64,000 bases of DNA, from positions 212,001 to 276,000 of the forward strand of contig NZ_CP119409.1 of NCBI RefSeq assembly GCF_029223885.1, read 5' to 3'. This document shows positions 33,078-43,000 of the stretch, piece by piece. Numbering within the stretch: the first letter of the stretch is position 1; every line of letters begins with the position of its first letter. Both the position numbers and the translations under genes were made by a program. This DNA is from Pararhizobium gei. Its GTDB lineage: Bacteria > Pseudomonadota > Alphaproteobacteria > Rhizobiales > Rhizobiaceae. Under the pieces are notes generated by a model that was given only the letters and a program-made list of their open reading frames with translations, was not told where the DNA came from and did no database searches.

Positions 33078-35081
33078 TCAGCTCCGTTCCGCGAGCAGGG
33101 CCGAGCGCGCATCTTCGGTTGAAACGACGGTTTCAACGGGGATGTAGAAATCGCGCTTGTAATTGAACGTGTGGCCTATGGCTGTTGCAAGCAGACCGAT
33201 CAAGGCAACGATCGCAAGCCACCATATGTACCAGATCATGGCGAAGGCGAAGACGACGCTGAGGCCGGCGAGGATGACGCCCGTGCCGGTATTCTTCGGC
33301 ATATGGATCGGCCTGAAGCCCTTTAGCGGGCGCTCGTAGCCGCGATTCTTCATGTCGTACCAGCCGTCGTGATCATGGACCACAGGTGTGAAGGCGAAGT
33401 TGTAGTCCGGCGGCGGCGAAGAGGTCGACCATTCCAGGGTCCGGCCGTTCCAGGGATCGCCGCTCGTTTCCCGAAGCTGGTCGCGCCTGAGATAGCTGAC
33501 CGCAATCTGGATGATGAAGGAGGCAATTCCGAGCGCGATCAGCACGGCCCCGAAGGCTGCGATGATAAACCAGATCTGCAGCGAAGGATCCTCGAACTGG
33601 GAAACGCGCCGGGTCACCCCCATCAAACCCAGCACGTAAAGCGGCATGAAGGCGACGAAGAAGCCGATCTGCCAGAACCAGAAGCTCATTTTGCCCCAGA
33701 AGGGATCGAGCTTGTAGCCGAAGGCCTTCGGCCACCAGTAGACGATGCCGGCCATCAGTCCGAACACCACGCCGCCGATGATGACATTGTGGAAATGGGC
33801 GATCAGGAAGAGCGAATTGTGCAGCACGAAATCGGCCGGCGGTACGGCGAGAAGTACGCCGGTCATTCCGCCGATCACGAAGGTGATCATGAAGCCGATG
33901 GTCCAGTACATCGGCAGTTCGTAACGGATCTTGCCGCGGTACATGGTGAACAGCCAATTGAACATCTTGGCCCCGGTGGGGATGGAGATGATCATCGTGG
34001 TGATGCCGAAAAAGGCATTGACCGATGCGCCTGAGCCCATCGTGAAGAAGTGATGCAGCCAGACCAGATAGGACAGGATCATGATGACGCAGGTTGCGTA
34101 GACCATCGATGCATAGCCGAACAGGCGCTTGCCGCAGAACGTGGCGACGACTTCCGAAAAAATGCCGAAGGCCGGAAGAATGAGGATGTAGACTTCCGGG
34201 TGACCCCAGATCCAGATGAGGTTGACATACATCATCGGATTGCCGCCAAGGTCGTTTGTAAAGAAGTTCGTGCCGGCATAGCGGTCGAGCGTCAAAAGTG
34301 CGAGTGTGGCGGTCAGGATCGGGAATGTGGCGACGATGAGGATGTTGGTGCAGAGCGATGTCCAGGTGAAGATCGGCATTTTCATGAAGGTCATGCCGGG
34401 CGCCCGCATCTTTACGATGGTCGCGATGAGATTGATGCCCGACAGCGTCGTGCCGACCCCTGCCACCTGCAGACCCCAGATGTAATAGTCGACTCCCACT
34501 CCGGGGCTGTAGTCGGCCCCGGACAGCGGCGGATAGGCGAGCCAGCCGGTGCGGGCGAATTCGCCAACGAACAGCGACATCATGATGATCACCGCGCCGG
34601 CCGTCGTCATCCAGAAGGAGAAATTGTTCAGGAAGGGGAAGGACACGTCGCGTGCGCCGATCTGCAACGGCACGACATAGTTCATCAAGCCCGTCACGAA
34701 GGGCATGGCCATGAAGAAGATCATGATCACGCCATGGGCGGTGAAGATCTGGTCGTAGTGGTGCGGGTTGAGATAGCCCTCGTTGCCATTGAAGGCGATG
34801 GCCTGCTGGATCCGCATCATGATCGCATCGGCAAAGCCGCGCAAAAGCATGACGAGTGCCAGAATCACATACATGATTCCGATCTTCTTGTGGTCGACGC
34901 TGGTGAACCACTCGGTCCAGAGAGTGCCCCAGAGCTTGAAGCGGGTAATCAGCCCGACCAGGGCGAGGCCGCCGATCGCCACGACGATGAAGGTCACGAT
35001 CAGAATGGGCTCGTGATAGGGGATGGCCTCAAGGGAGAGCCGCCCGAAGATCAGTTCCGTCAGATTGCTGTTGCCGAACAT
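33078..35081 (-). CDS. cyoB: Cytochrome o ubiquinol oxidase subunit I
   Basis: The 667-residue catalytic subunit reduces oxygen with electrons from ubiquinol and pumps protons. Haem and copper ligands are all visible: His in [10 protein letters not shown] (haem b), [11 protein letters not shown] (CuB His and the cross-linked Tyr), the His pair in WLHHFFTMG (CuB), and [10 protein letters not shown] (haem o3 and b). About 15 membrane helices are predicted, as in E. coli CyoB. The ATG at 35081 ([20 protein letters not shown]) was chosen; a TTG four codons earlier is also open. It has a few more N-terminal residues than the E. coli protein. Confidence 0.97.
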   Translation of the reverse strand: MFGNSNLTELIFGRLSLEAIPYHEPILIVTFIVVAIGGLALVGLITRFKLWGTLWTEWFTSVDHKKIGIMYVILALVMLLRGFADAIMMRIQQAIAFNGNEGYLNPHHYDQIFTAHGVIMIFFMAMPFVTGLMNYVVPLQIGARDVSFPFLNNFSFWMTTAGAVIIMMSLFVGEFARTGWLAYPPLSGADYSPGVGVDYYIWGLQVAGVGTTLSGINLIATIVKMRAPGMTFMKMPIFTWTSLCTNILIVATFPILTATLALLTLDRYAGTNFFTNDLGGNPMMYVNLIWIWGHPEVYILILPAFGIFSEVVATFCGKRLFGYASMVYATCVIMILSYLVWLHHFFTMGSGASVNAFFGITTMIISIPTGAKMFNWLFTMYRGKIRYELPMYWTIGFMITFVIGGMTGVLLAVPPADFVLHNSLFLIAHFHNVIIGGVVFGLMAGIVYWWPKAFGYKLDPFWGKMSFWFWQIGFFVAFMPLYVLGLMGVTRRVSQFEDPSLQIWFIIAAFGAVLIALGIASFIIQIAVSYLRRDQLRETSGDPWNGRTLEWSTSSPPPDYNFAFTPVVHDHDGWYDMKNRGYERPLKGFRPIHMPKNTGTGVILAGLSVVFAFAMIWYIWWLAIVALIGLLATAIGHTFNYKRDFYIPVETVVSTEDARSALLAERS

Positions 35082-35107
35082 GTGTCTATCCAATTAACCG
35101 ATGCGGT

Positions 35108-36277
35108 TCAGGGCTTTGCGTCGCTATTGTCGTTCAGTTGCGCTGGTGCTGCGCCGTCCTGGCCGGTGCCGCTTTGTCCCATGGAATGACCCTGATGCAT
35201 CTCATGGTTCATCTGTTGATCATCAACGCCTTCTGCAGGTTCTTCGCTGCGGGAAGGATTGCCCGTCGCCGGGAAGGTTGAGGCAGGGGCACCCTCGCCT
35301 TGCTCCGCATGACGGTTGTCATGTTGCAGACGATCCTTGTTTTCCCGGCTTTCCTTGCCAGCACCGCCCATCATGTCGATATGCATCATCTCGCTCATGC
35401 ACATCTGGCCCGGTCGCGCGCACATGTTGAGAACAGCCTCGTAAAGCCCTTCTTCGACGGTGGCATAATACCGGACGGGTTCCTTCATGCTTGGCTTTTC
35501 CAGCTTCAGGTAGGTGTCGCGGTTCAGCGCAGTGCCCTGCTGCTTGACGCGGGCGACCCATTCGTCGAAGCCCGCCTGCTGTACGCCATGGAACTTGAAT
35601 CGCATATGGGAGAAGCCGTCGCCGCTGTAGTTCGAGGAAAGCCCATCAAAGACGCCTTCCTTGTTGATGACGGCGTGCAATCGGGTCTGCATTCCGGGCA
35701 TGGCATAGATCATGCCGGCAAGGGCGGGTACGTAGAAGGAGTTCATCACCGAGGATGAGGTGATCTTGAAATTGATCGGAACATCGACGGGAGCCGCCAT
35801 CTCGTTGACGGTCGCTATTCCATAGTCGGGATAGAAGAAAAGCCATTTCCAGTCGAGCGCCACCACTTCCACGGTGACGGGCTTTGTCTCAGCCGAAACC
35901 GGCCGCGCCGCATCGATCCGGTCGAGAGGCCGGTAGGGATCGAGCTTGTGCGTGCTGATCCAGGTGATGGCACCGAGCGCGATGATGATCGCCAGCGGTG
36001 CGGACCAGATGACAACCTCGAGCCCCGTCGAGTGATGCCATTCGGGATCATAGTTCGCCGCCGTATTCGAGCCGCGATAATGCCAGGCAAAATAGACCGT
36101 CAGGCAGATGACCGGAACGATGATCAAAAGCATCAGCACCGTCGAAACGATGATGAGGTCCTTTTGCTGAACGGCGACGTCACCCGAAGGGGACATCACC
36201 ACCATATTGCAGCCGGCCAGTGCCACGGCGGGCAGGAGAGCGAAGAGCCGTGCGGCGGATTTCAACGGAAGGGGCAT
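35108..36277 (-). CDS. cyoA: Cytochrome o ubiquinol oxidase subunit II
   Basis: The 389-residue lipoprotein-type subunit has a leader with lipobox LAGC (C23), two membrane helices (about 41-62 and 88-106), and a periplasmic cupredoxin domain (about 130-285) containing EVVALDWKWLFFYPDYGIAT and SSVMNSFYVPALAGMIYAMP. The CuA ligands of cytochrome c oxidases are absent, as expected for a quinol oxidase. The last 90 residues are an unusual low-complexity tail rich in Met, His, Glu and Gln, including QMNHEMHQGHSMGQ. It is the first gene of the cyoABCD-SURF1 operon. The gene for haem O synthase (cyoE) is not in the cluster. Confidence 0.95.
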   Translation of the reverse strand: MPLPLKSAARLFALLPAVALAGCNMVVMSPSGDVAVQQKDLIIVSTVLMLLIIVPVICLTVYFAWHYRGSNTAANYDPEWHHSTGLEVVIWSAPLAIIIALGAITWISTHKLDPYRPLDRIDAARPVSAETKPVTVEVVALDWKWLFFYPDYGIATVNEMAAPVDVPINFKITSSSVMNSFYVPALAGMIYAMPGMQTRLHAVINKEGVFDGLSSNYSGDGFSHMRFKFHGVQQAGFDEWVARVKQQGTALNRDTYLKLEKPSMKEPVRYYATVEEGLYEAVLNMCARPGQMCMSEMMHIDMMGGAGKESRENKDRLQHDNRHAEQGEGAPASTFPATGNPSRSEEPAEGVDDQQMNHEMHQGHSMGQSGTGQDGAAPAQLNDNSDAKP

Positions 36278-36590
36278 CTTGAGCTCGAAATTTGCGTTTC
36301 GTCTGATTGTGACTAATCGTGGTTTTCATCATCCTGGAATGAGGCGCTTCGTCGCAGTGCAACAATTTGACGCATTGCGAAAGCCGACGCCCAAGGTTTG
36401 ATCAGGCTATGGATCGATGCTTAAACAGGCGTCGCCGGCCCGGCGCCAACAGAAATCTAGCACAACATGAAGCAACGGCCAGAGAGAAACGGGCATGACA
36501 CCCTCGGATGTCAAAAGGTGTCCTTGATCTCTGGCGTGGTTTGATCAACATTTGAACGAAGAGGCGGTGTCTGCCGTCAGGAGGACTAAC
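36278..36590. other. 313-base divergent region between cyoA and the MFS gene
   Basis: No gene is seen. The region should carry both promoters. It contains two copies of GGTTTGATCA (36394-36403 and 36538-36547) and an inverted repeat GACACC/GGTGTC near 36498-36526. No FNR-type or other known site was recognised with confidence. Short open frames in it lack ribosome sites. Confidence 0.5.
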
Positions 36591-37934
36591 ATGAGCTCGG
36601 TCTCCACACCCACATCGTCAGGTATGGAAAAAGATGCGCGTCAAATGCACGATGACAAGCCGATCTCTCCCGGTAGCATTGCCATTGGCGTGGTCATCGG
36701 CCGCATGTCGGAGTTCTTCGATTTTTTCGTCTATGGTCTCGCTTCCGTTCTGGTGTTTCCGCGGCTTGTCTTCTCCTTTGCCGCCGATCCGGTCAGCGCC
36801 ACACTGATGTCCTTTGCTGTCTTTTCCCTTGCCTTCATGGCAAGGCCGGTCGGTTCCTTCGTCTTCATGTGGATCGACCGCAACTATGGCCGTGGCACCA
36901 AGCTTACGATCGCTTTGTTCCTTCTTGGCGGCTCCACCGCATCGATCGCTTTCCTGCCGGGTTTCGAGACGATCGGTTACTGGTCGGTCGCCCTTTTGGC
37001 GCTCTTCAGGCTGGGGCAGGGTTTTGCGCTCGGCGGCGCCTGGGACGGTCTGGCCTCGCTTCTCAGCCTGAGCGCGCCGGACAACCGTCGTGGCTGGTAT
37101 GCAATGATCCCGCAACTCGGGGCACCTTTGGGATTCGCGCTGGCAAGCATCCTGTTCGGCTATTTCGTCGCCAATCTGTCCGACGCTGATTTCCTTTCCT
37201 GGGGTTGGCGCTATCCTTTCTTCGTGGCTTTCGCCATCAATGTCGTGGCGCTTTTCGCCCGGCTGCGCATCGTTGCCTCGAAAGAGTTCGGTGAAGCTCT
37301 GGCGGCGAACGAACTCCAGGCCCGGCCGGTCTTCGAGATGCTGAGCAAGCATGCGCATGATGTCGTGCTCGGCGCCTTCGTGCCGCTTGCGAGCTTTGCC
37401 ATGTTCCACCTGGTGACGATCTTTCCACTCAGCTGGGTAACGCTCTTTGGTGGCCAGTCGGCGGCTGAATTTTTGTGGGTACAGGTCACCGGCGCCGCTG
37501 TCGGCCTTGTGGCGATCGTTCTGTCCGGCCTGCTCGCGGACCGCATCGGCCGCCGCAACCAGCTGATGATCGGCGCCATCATCATCGCTGTCTTCTCGTT
37601 CTCCGCACCCTTCCTGCTCGATGCCGGTGGCAAGGGTCAGGATGCCTTCATCATCATCGGCTTCGGTATTCTCGGCCTGTCCTTCGGCCAGGCCTCCGGC
37701 GCGGTTTCCTCGCGTTTCGGGCAGTACTACCGCTACACGGGGTCCGCTTTCACCTCGGACCTCGCATGGCTCATCGGCGCAGGTTTCGCGCCCCTGGTGG
37801 CGCTCGGTCTCGCCAGCAATTTCGGCATTATCTTCATTGGCGGCTATCTGATCTCCGGTGCGATCTGCACCATCGTCGCCCTGAGCGTCAGCCGTGCGCT
37901 GGATCAGGCCGTCGATCCCGGCGAAACGAAATAG
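36591..37934 (+). CDS. MFS transporter of the metabolite:H+ symporter type
   Basis: The 447-residue inner-membrane protein has twelve predicted helices and family signatures GRMSEFFDFFVYGLASVLVF (about 37-56), DRNYGRGTK in the first cytoplasmic loop and DRIGRRNQ in the second half. It fits the sugar-porter-like MHS group (shikimate, proline/betaine, alpha-ketoglutarate permeases); the substrate cannot be told. The ATG at 36591 follows AGGAGG (spacing about six); 13 extra codons upstream are unlikely. It is divergent from cyoA. Confidence 0.88.
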   Translation: MSSVSTPTSSGMEKDARQMHDDKPISPGSIAIGVVIGRMSEFFDFFVYGLASVLVFPRLVFSFAADPVSATLMSFAVFSLAFMARPVGSFVFMWIDRNYGRGTKLTIALFLLGGSTASIAFLPGFETIGYWSVALLALFRLGQGFALGGAWDGLASLLSLSAPDNRRGWYAMIPQLGAPLGFALASILFGYFVANLSDADFLSWGWRYPFFVAFAINVVALFARLRIVASKEFGEALAANELQARPVFEMLSKHAHDVVLGAFVPLASFAMFHLVTIFPLSWVTLFGGQSAAEFLWVQVTGAAVGLVAIVLSGLLADRIGRRNQLMIGAIIIAVFSFSAPFLLDAGGKGQDAFIIIGFGILGLSFGQASGAVSSRFGQYYRYTGSAFTSDLAWLIGAGFAPLVALGLASNFGIIFIGGYLISGAICTIVALSVSRALDQAVDPGETK

Positions 37935-37939
37935 AGCCC

Positions 37940-37987
37940 ATCGCCGGAAAAAACATAAAGCGGCAAGCCCTGATTTCCGCCGGCGAT
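37940..37987. terminator. Possible bidirectional terminator between converging genes
   Basis: ATCGCCGG (37940-37947) pairs with CCGGCGAT (37980-37987); an alternative inner stem GCGG/CCGC lies at 37960-37980. The loop is long (32 bases) and holds an A-run. It sits in the 91-base gap between the converging MFS and cyclase genes. Confidence 0.35.
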
Positions 37988-38025
37988 CCCTCGTAGGCAT
38001 TCGACGCGCAGACTTCTGAATGCGA

Positions 38026-40023
38026 TCACTGCTGCTCCAGGCTTGACCGCAGCATCCGGTAGTAGCCAGCGAGCTGGGGGATTTCCGTCTCCAGCCGAAC
38101 GAGCGACTCGTCGTCGGCGCGCAGCGCGCCTGCATATTTCGCCTCGATCACCCCGCGATGCACGGCAAGCAGGACCGCCGGCGGCGAAGGATCCAGCACG
38201 GTGTGGATCGGTGACAGGGCATTGCGTCCCTTGACGGCGATGCTGTCCAGCTCGACGGTCGTGAAACTCTTGCCGACGAGCCTTGCGGTCTGTTCGCCGA
38301 GCAGCAGAGGTACCCCGTAAGTCTTGGATTGGCCCTCCAGGCGCGAGGCGAGATTGACGGAATCGCCCAGCACGGAATAGTCGAACCGTCGCGACGAACC
38401 CATATTGCCCACCACGCAATCACCCGTATTGATGCCAATTCCGATCTTGAGCCTCTGGGGCTCACGGCCGTCTGCCCGCGCCTCATGCAACAGTTCGCCG
38501 TTGAGCACGTCGACAGCGTCCAGCATGCGCAACGCGGCGCCGACGGCATGGGTGGCGTGGTCTGGATCATCAAGCGGCGCGTTCCAGAAGGCCATCAGGC
38601 AATCGCCGATATATTTGTCGATCGTGCCGCCGCTTTCCATCACCACATCGGACAGCGGCGTCAGCAGCCGGTTGATCAGCGTGGTCAGTTCTTCCGGTGC
38701 GTCCTTCAGGGCTTCGGAGATGGTCGTGAAGCCGCGCACGTCGCAAAACAGGATGGTCAGGGTGCGCCGTTCGCCGCCGAGTTTTAATTGCGAGGGATCG
38801 TTGGCCAGACGCTCGACCATAGCCGGCGAAAGATAGCTGGAAAAGGCCCGCGTGATGTCGCGCCGGCCGCGGCGTTCTTCGGCATAGTCGAAACCCGTCT
38901 GGGCAGCGGCAACGCAGAAAAAGGCGAGGCACGGGCCGAGCGGCGACAGGAACATGTGGCTGGACCGGAGAAGCGCGTAGCTTGCCCCGATAAAGACCAG
39001 TGCCCCCACGGTCCCGAACACCGCAGTTTGCCAGCCCGTCGAGCGACGCACCAGAAGGGCGGCCAGCAAGGCCGCGAATAGGATTGCCGCGACGGAAAAG
39101 GGTGACGACACAGGCTCGATGAAAAGCCCGTTCACCACATTGTCGAAAATCGTCGCCTGGATCTCGGCGCCGGCGACGAGCTGCCGCGTGTGGATCGTAA
39201 ACGGCGTGGCAAATGCATCGGCGCCCCCGGCCTGCAGCGTCGGCGCGTTCTGCAGACTGAGGCCGATGATCACGACGCGATTGCGGAAATAGTCTTTCGG
39301 CAGGAACGTGGTCGGGTCCAGCGCCTGATAGTAGGAGACCGTGGGATACGTCCGCGCCGGCCCGAAACTTTGCAGCATGGCACGGGAAGAAGCCGGCAGG
39401 GCCGCTCGTTCGGCAATGTCGGCAAGCTGCACGGCAAAGCCGTCCTGGTAGGGTGGGATTTGTCGCAGGGTTCCGTCGCCGCCGAGCTGAACGGAGGCAA
39501 TCCCGGCGCGCGCTCCGTTCTGCAGAAGTTCGGCGAGCGGCTCGGTACGAACCCATTGCTCGGCCTGCGGTGTTTTGATCAGCGTTTCATCGCCGGCAAA
39601 GACGATATCCGCGCCGGACGCTTCCGCCAGCGCAAAATCGCTTTCGGCTGATGCAGACGGTTCCGCGAAAATAATGTCGAAGCCGATGGCCTTTGCGCCT
39701 GCCGCCCGCAAAGCCTTTGTCAGTTGCGCATGCAGGGATCTTGGCCAGGGCCATTGGATGCCGATTTCGGCCATGGACGGTTCATCAATCGCCACGATCA
39801 CCGGCCCATTCTCCGGCAAGGGGGGTGGTGACAGGGTCGAGAGATAATCGAAACCGCGCAGATCCGCGAGGCCGAAGGCAGTGCTCATGGAAGCGGCGGA
39901 GACGACCATTGCCACGACCGCCGTGAGGACGCCAAGCTTCAGATACCGCAATCGCGCCCGAACGTCGGATGCGGGTCTTGGCGATGCTGCACCCCGATGC
40001 CCGCGCGCCCCGATCCGCCCCAT
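38026..40023 (-). CDS. Adenylate cyclase with CHASE2 sensor domain
   Basis: The 665-residue membrane protein makes cyclic AMP in response to an outside signal. Layout: membrane helix (about 29-50), periplasmic CHASE2 domain (about 55-290, with RGFDYLSTLSPPPLP, AIDEPSMAEIGIQWPWPRSL and IGFDIIFAEPS), three more helices (about 305-380), then a class III cyclase domain (about 420-560). Active-site residues are present: metal Asp D428 (LFCDVRGF) and D474 (YIGDC), K470 and D548 (RFDYSVLGD) for adenine recognition, and N557/R561 for transition-state binding. The pair Lys/Asp indicates adenylate rather than guanylate cyclase. Its ATG at 40023 overlaps the last base of the FecR-type gene stop, so the two are coupled. 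Confidence 0.93.
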   Translation of the reverse strand: MGRIGARGHRGAASPRPASDVRARLRYLKLGVLTAVVAMVVSAASMSTAFGLADLRGFDYLSTLSPPPLPENGPVIVAIDEPSMAEIGIQWPWPRSLHAQLTKALRAAGAKAIGFDIIFAEPSASAESDFALAEASGADIVFAGDETLIKTPQAEQWVRTEPLAELLQNGARAGIASVQLGGDGTLRQIPPYQDGFAVQLADIAERAALPASSRAMLQSFGPARTYPTVSYYQALDPTTFLPKDYFRNRVVIIGLSLQNAPTLQAGGADAFATPFTIHTRQLVAGAEIQATIFDNVVNGLFIEPVSSPFSVAAILFAALLAALLVRRSTGWQTAVFGTVGALVFIGASYALLRSSHMFLSPLGPCLAFFCVAAAQTGFDYAEERRGRRDITRAFSSYLSPAMVERLANDPSQLKLGGERRTLTILFCDVRGFTTISEALKDAPEELTTLINRLLTPLSDVVMESGGTIDKYIGDCLMAFWNAPLDDPDHATHAVGAALRMLDAVDVLNGELLHEARADGREPQRLKIGIGINTGDCVVGNMGSSRRFDYSVLGDSVNLASRLEGQSKTYGVPLLLGEQTARLVGKSFTTVELDSIAVKGRNALSPIHTVLDPSPPAVLLAVHRGVIEAKYAGALRADDESLVRLETEIPQLAGYYRMLRSSLEQQ

Positions 40024-43000
40024 CAGAAGCGCACTTTCACCGTTCCCTTGAAGGTCGGACCCCAGCCGGGAATGGAGTCCGCGATCTCGAACTGCTCGTC
40101 GAGCAGGTTATAGGCGGACAGATCGATTTGCATTCGCTTGTCAAAGGATTCCCAGGTGACGCTGGCGTCCAGCGTCCAGTAGTCGTCCAGTTCAGTGCCG
40201 GCATTGTCTGCCCGTTCTCCGGTATAGTTCGCGGCAAGGGTCGCGCGGATATTGTTGGTATTAACCCAGGTCAGCGCGACCCGGCCGGCCGTGTCGGGCA
40301 CGAAGGGCAGCGATCCTTCAAAGACATCACCGACCGCGGTGCCGCTCCCGCTGGACTCATTGGCGGCAATGGTGGCCGACAGGCCAAAACCGTGCCCTAG
40401 CCAGTAATTCGCCGTCAGGCTCGCCCGGTCGATCCGGCCGTTGTCGATTGACATCGTATCGATCGTATAGGGCAGGATGGTGTTGAGAGACGTGAATTCC
40501 TGATGCTGATAATCGACGGAGGTGAAAAACCGGTCCGTCCACTCTGCGTCCCAGCGAAAGGCAAACGTGTCGGACTTGCCGTCCATGCCGAGATTGAGCT
40601 GGTTGGATTGCAGCCCCAATATGCCGACCGGCGCCAGCGTCGGCGTGTCCGATCCGGCACCTTCCCGCAGATAAGCCGCCCTCAGCCAGTGACGATCGAC
40701 CGGATTCCACGCAATGCCGAGACGCGGCTCCAGGCGCGCCTTCGCGTCGTCGTCGCTTTCCAGATAGGTCGCGAAGACAGCGGCCTCCGCCTTGAGCGAG
40801 GGTGTCAGCTCCGCCAGCACCGACCCGTAGATCCGGCCAAGCGGGGAGGTGTCGCTGAGGGACAGGTTGGTGAACTCGACCGGCGGAATGAGCTTGATGT
40901 GCTCGGAGTTGAAATCCTGTTTCAGGAAGCCGCCTTCGAGACCGTAGCGATAGGTGAGGTTGCCCGCCTCGTAGATATGGCCGACGGCGGCAATTGCACT
41001 GCTCGTCTCGCTTTGCCATTGGTCCAGGACAAGAGGAATACCGGTGAAATAACCGATATCCTGAACATCGGCTTTGCTGGAGGAGTAGAACAATCCGGCA
41101 TTGACGATATTGTGATAGGCGATCGTGTGGCTCCAGGCTGCCCCGACATTCAGCAGTTCGGCTGAGACATCCAGGCCCCGCCCGAACAATGCCGGACCTG
41201 TCGTCGACGCAGACGCTGCGAGGTCGATTCCGCTCAGCGTGCCCACCGCCGTATCCAGTGCCAGATCGCTTTCGCCGTAATTGGCGTAAAAGACAAGCCG
41301 GTCATCCGGTGTCGGCGACATGGCGACATAGGCATTGCCGGCCTGCAGTTCCGTTTCGGTCGTGAAATCGCCAAGGTCGTCCAGTGCGCGGCCCTGGGGT
41401 GTTCTCTCCCATTGCAGCGTACCATAGGCGCTGATCGGGACGACACTGTTGTCGAAGGCCCGCACTTCCGCCTGGCCGCTATAGCCGAGTTTTCCGTCGC
41501 CGGACACGATGCCGCCGCCCAGCGAGGTTTCCAGAAAGGGTCTCTGGACGAGATTGACGGTGCGCTCGCGGCTGGCAAGCATGTGTGGATCGATCAGCAA
41601 GCCCTGGATGAAGGACGAATAGGATGTCGCGTTTGCGGTGTTTTCGATGATCTGGCCATCATAGCTCGATGCGCCGGTGAAGGGATTGACGCTGCCACGA
41701 ACGGCCTGGTCGATATAGCTGGTGCCGGCGAAGGGATCGAAAACGACATCGCCATAATATTGTCCCCAGGCGTCCAGCCCCTGAAGCCTGAAGGCGTCGT
41801 TCAACGTCGAACCGGCCTGCTGGTTTGCACCGAGCGGTGCCGCATCGCCGCCGCGCGCCCGTGTGCGGCGCATGACTTCCTGGGCATTGCGGATGGCGCC
41901 GTCGGAATCATATTCGTCGATCGCAATCGCCGTGCGCACAACCGGAACGATCGGGTCGTTCGGATCGAGCCGTTCGGCATTGTCGATCGCCTGCGCCGCC
42001 GGCACGCGGTCGCCCTTCTCGAAATGCGCGGCGGCCAGCATCAACTGCGCCTGGGAATATCCGGGATTGGCGGCTGTGCCGGCCAGCAGGTCCTCGATCG
42101 CCTTGTCGATCTCGCCGGTTTGCAGATGATAGCGGCCACGGGCAATCAGCGCGATATCGAACGAGGGATCGACCCGCATCGCCTCGTCAATTTCCCGCTT
42201 CGCGTCCTTCATCCGCGATTGAACCAGATAGAGCAGTGCCAGATTGGCATGCGGCACGGGGTCGTTCGGATCAAGATCGATCGCTTTTCTGTAGGCAGCT
42301 TCCGCCTCCCGGTTAGCCTCGCGGTCGGAATGGGCAAGCCCGATCGTGTTCCAGATCGAACTGGAGCCCGGCGCGGTTTTCAGGGCGCGATTCAGATCGT
42401 CGAGCGCCCCCTGGCGATCGTTCAGAATGCCGAGTTTGTAATGGGCTCGTGCCTGCAGACCGGTCGGGTCGTCCGGATCGATGGCAAGCGCCCGCTCGAA
42501 ACCGTCCACGACTTCCTTCTCGTCAGCCAGCAGAATGCCGATCTGCGCCCGGACGGCCGGCAAGGTTGGGTCGTCCGGCGTGCTGCGCTCACCTTCCTTG
42601 ATAATTTCGAGCGCTGCAGGAATGCCCTCGCGAAAGCCGGCCGTCCAGGCTTTCGCCATGGCCGCGTAGCCGCCGCTGCCCATATTCGGAGGCGTTTCGA
42701 CATGGTTGGGGTTGGCCAGCGAACGCGCGAAATAACCGCCATAGGCGGCAATGGCCCGCCGCTTTGCATCGAGTCCCGGCTTTGATTTCTCAAAGAGGAC
42801 AGCGGCCTCCGCATATCGGTTTTCGGAGCCTGCGATCAGTGCTTCCACAAGGGTGACCCTGGCGCGCTGGACGCCGCTGAGATCCTGTGGCCGCAGCTTG
42901 GCAATCGCATCCTTGGCCTTCACCTTCCCATCAAGCACAAGATAGATTTCCGCAAGACTGAGCCAGTCTTCGCTGGACCGGCGCGTGACGTCCCGGCTCT

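Noticed and set aside
36618..38135. 505-codon minus-strand frame across the MFS gene
   Set aside because: Antisense to a clear twelve-helix transporter; no domain in the translation.
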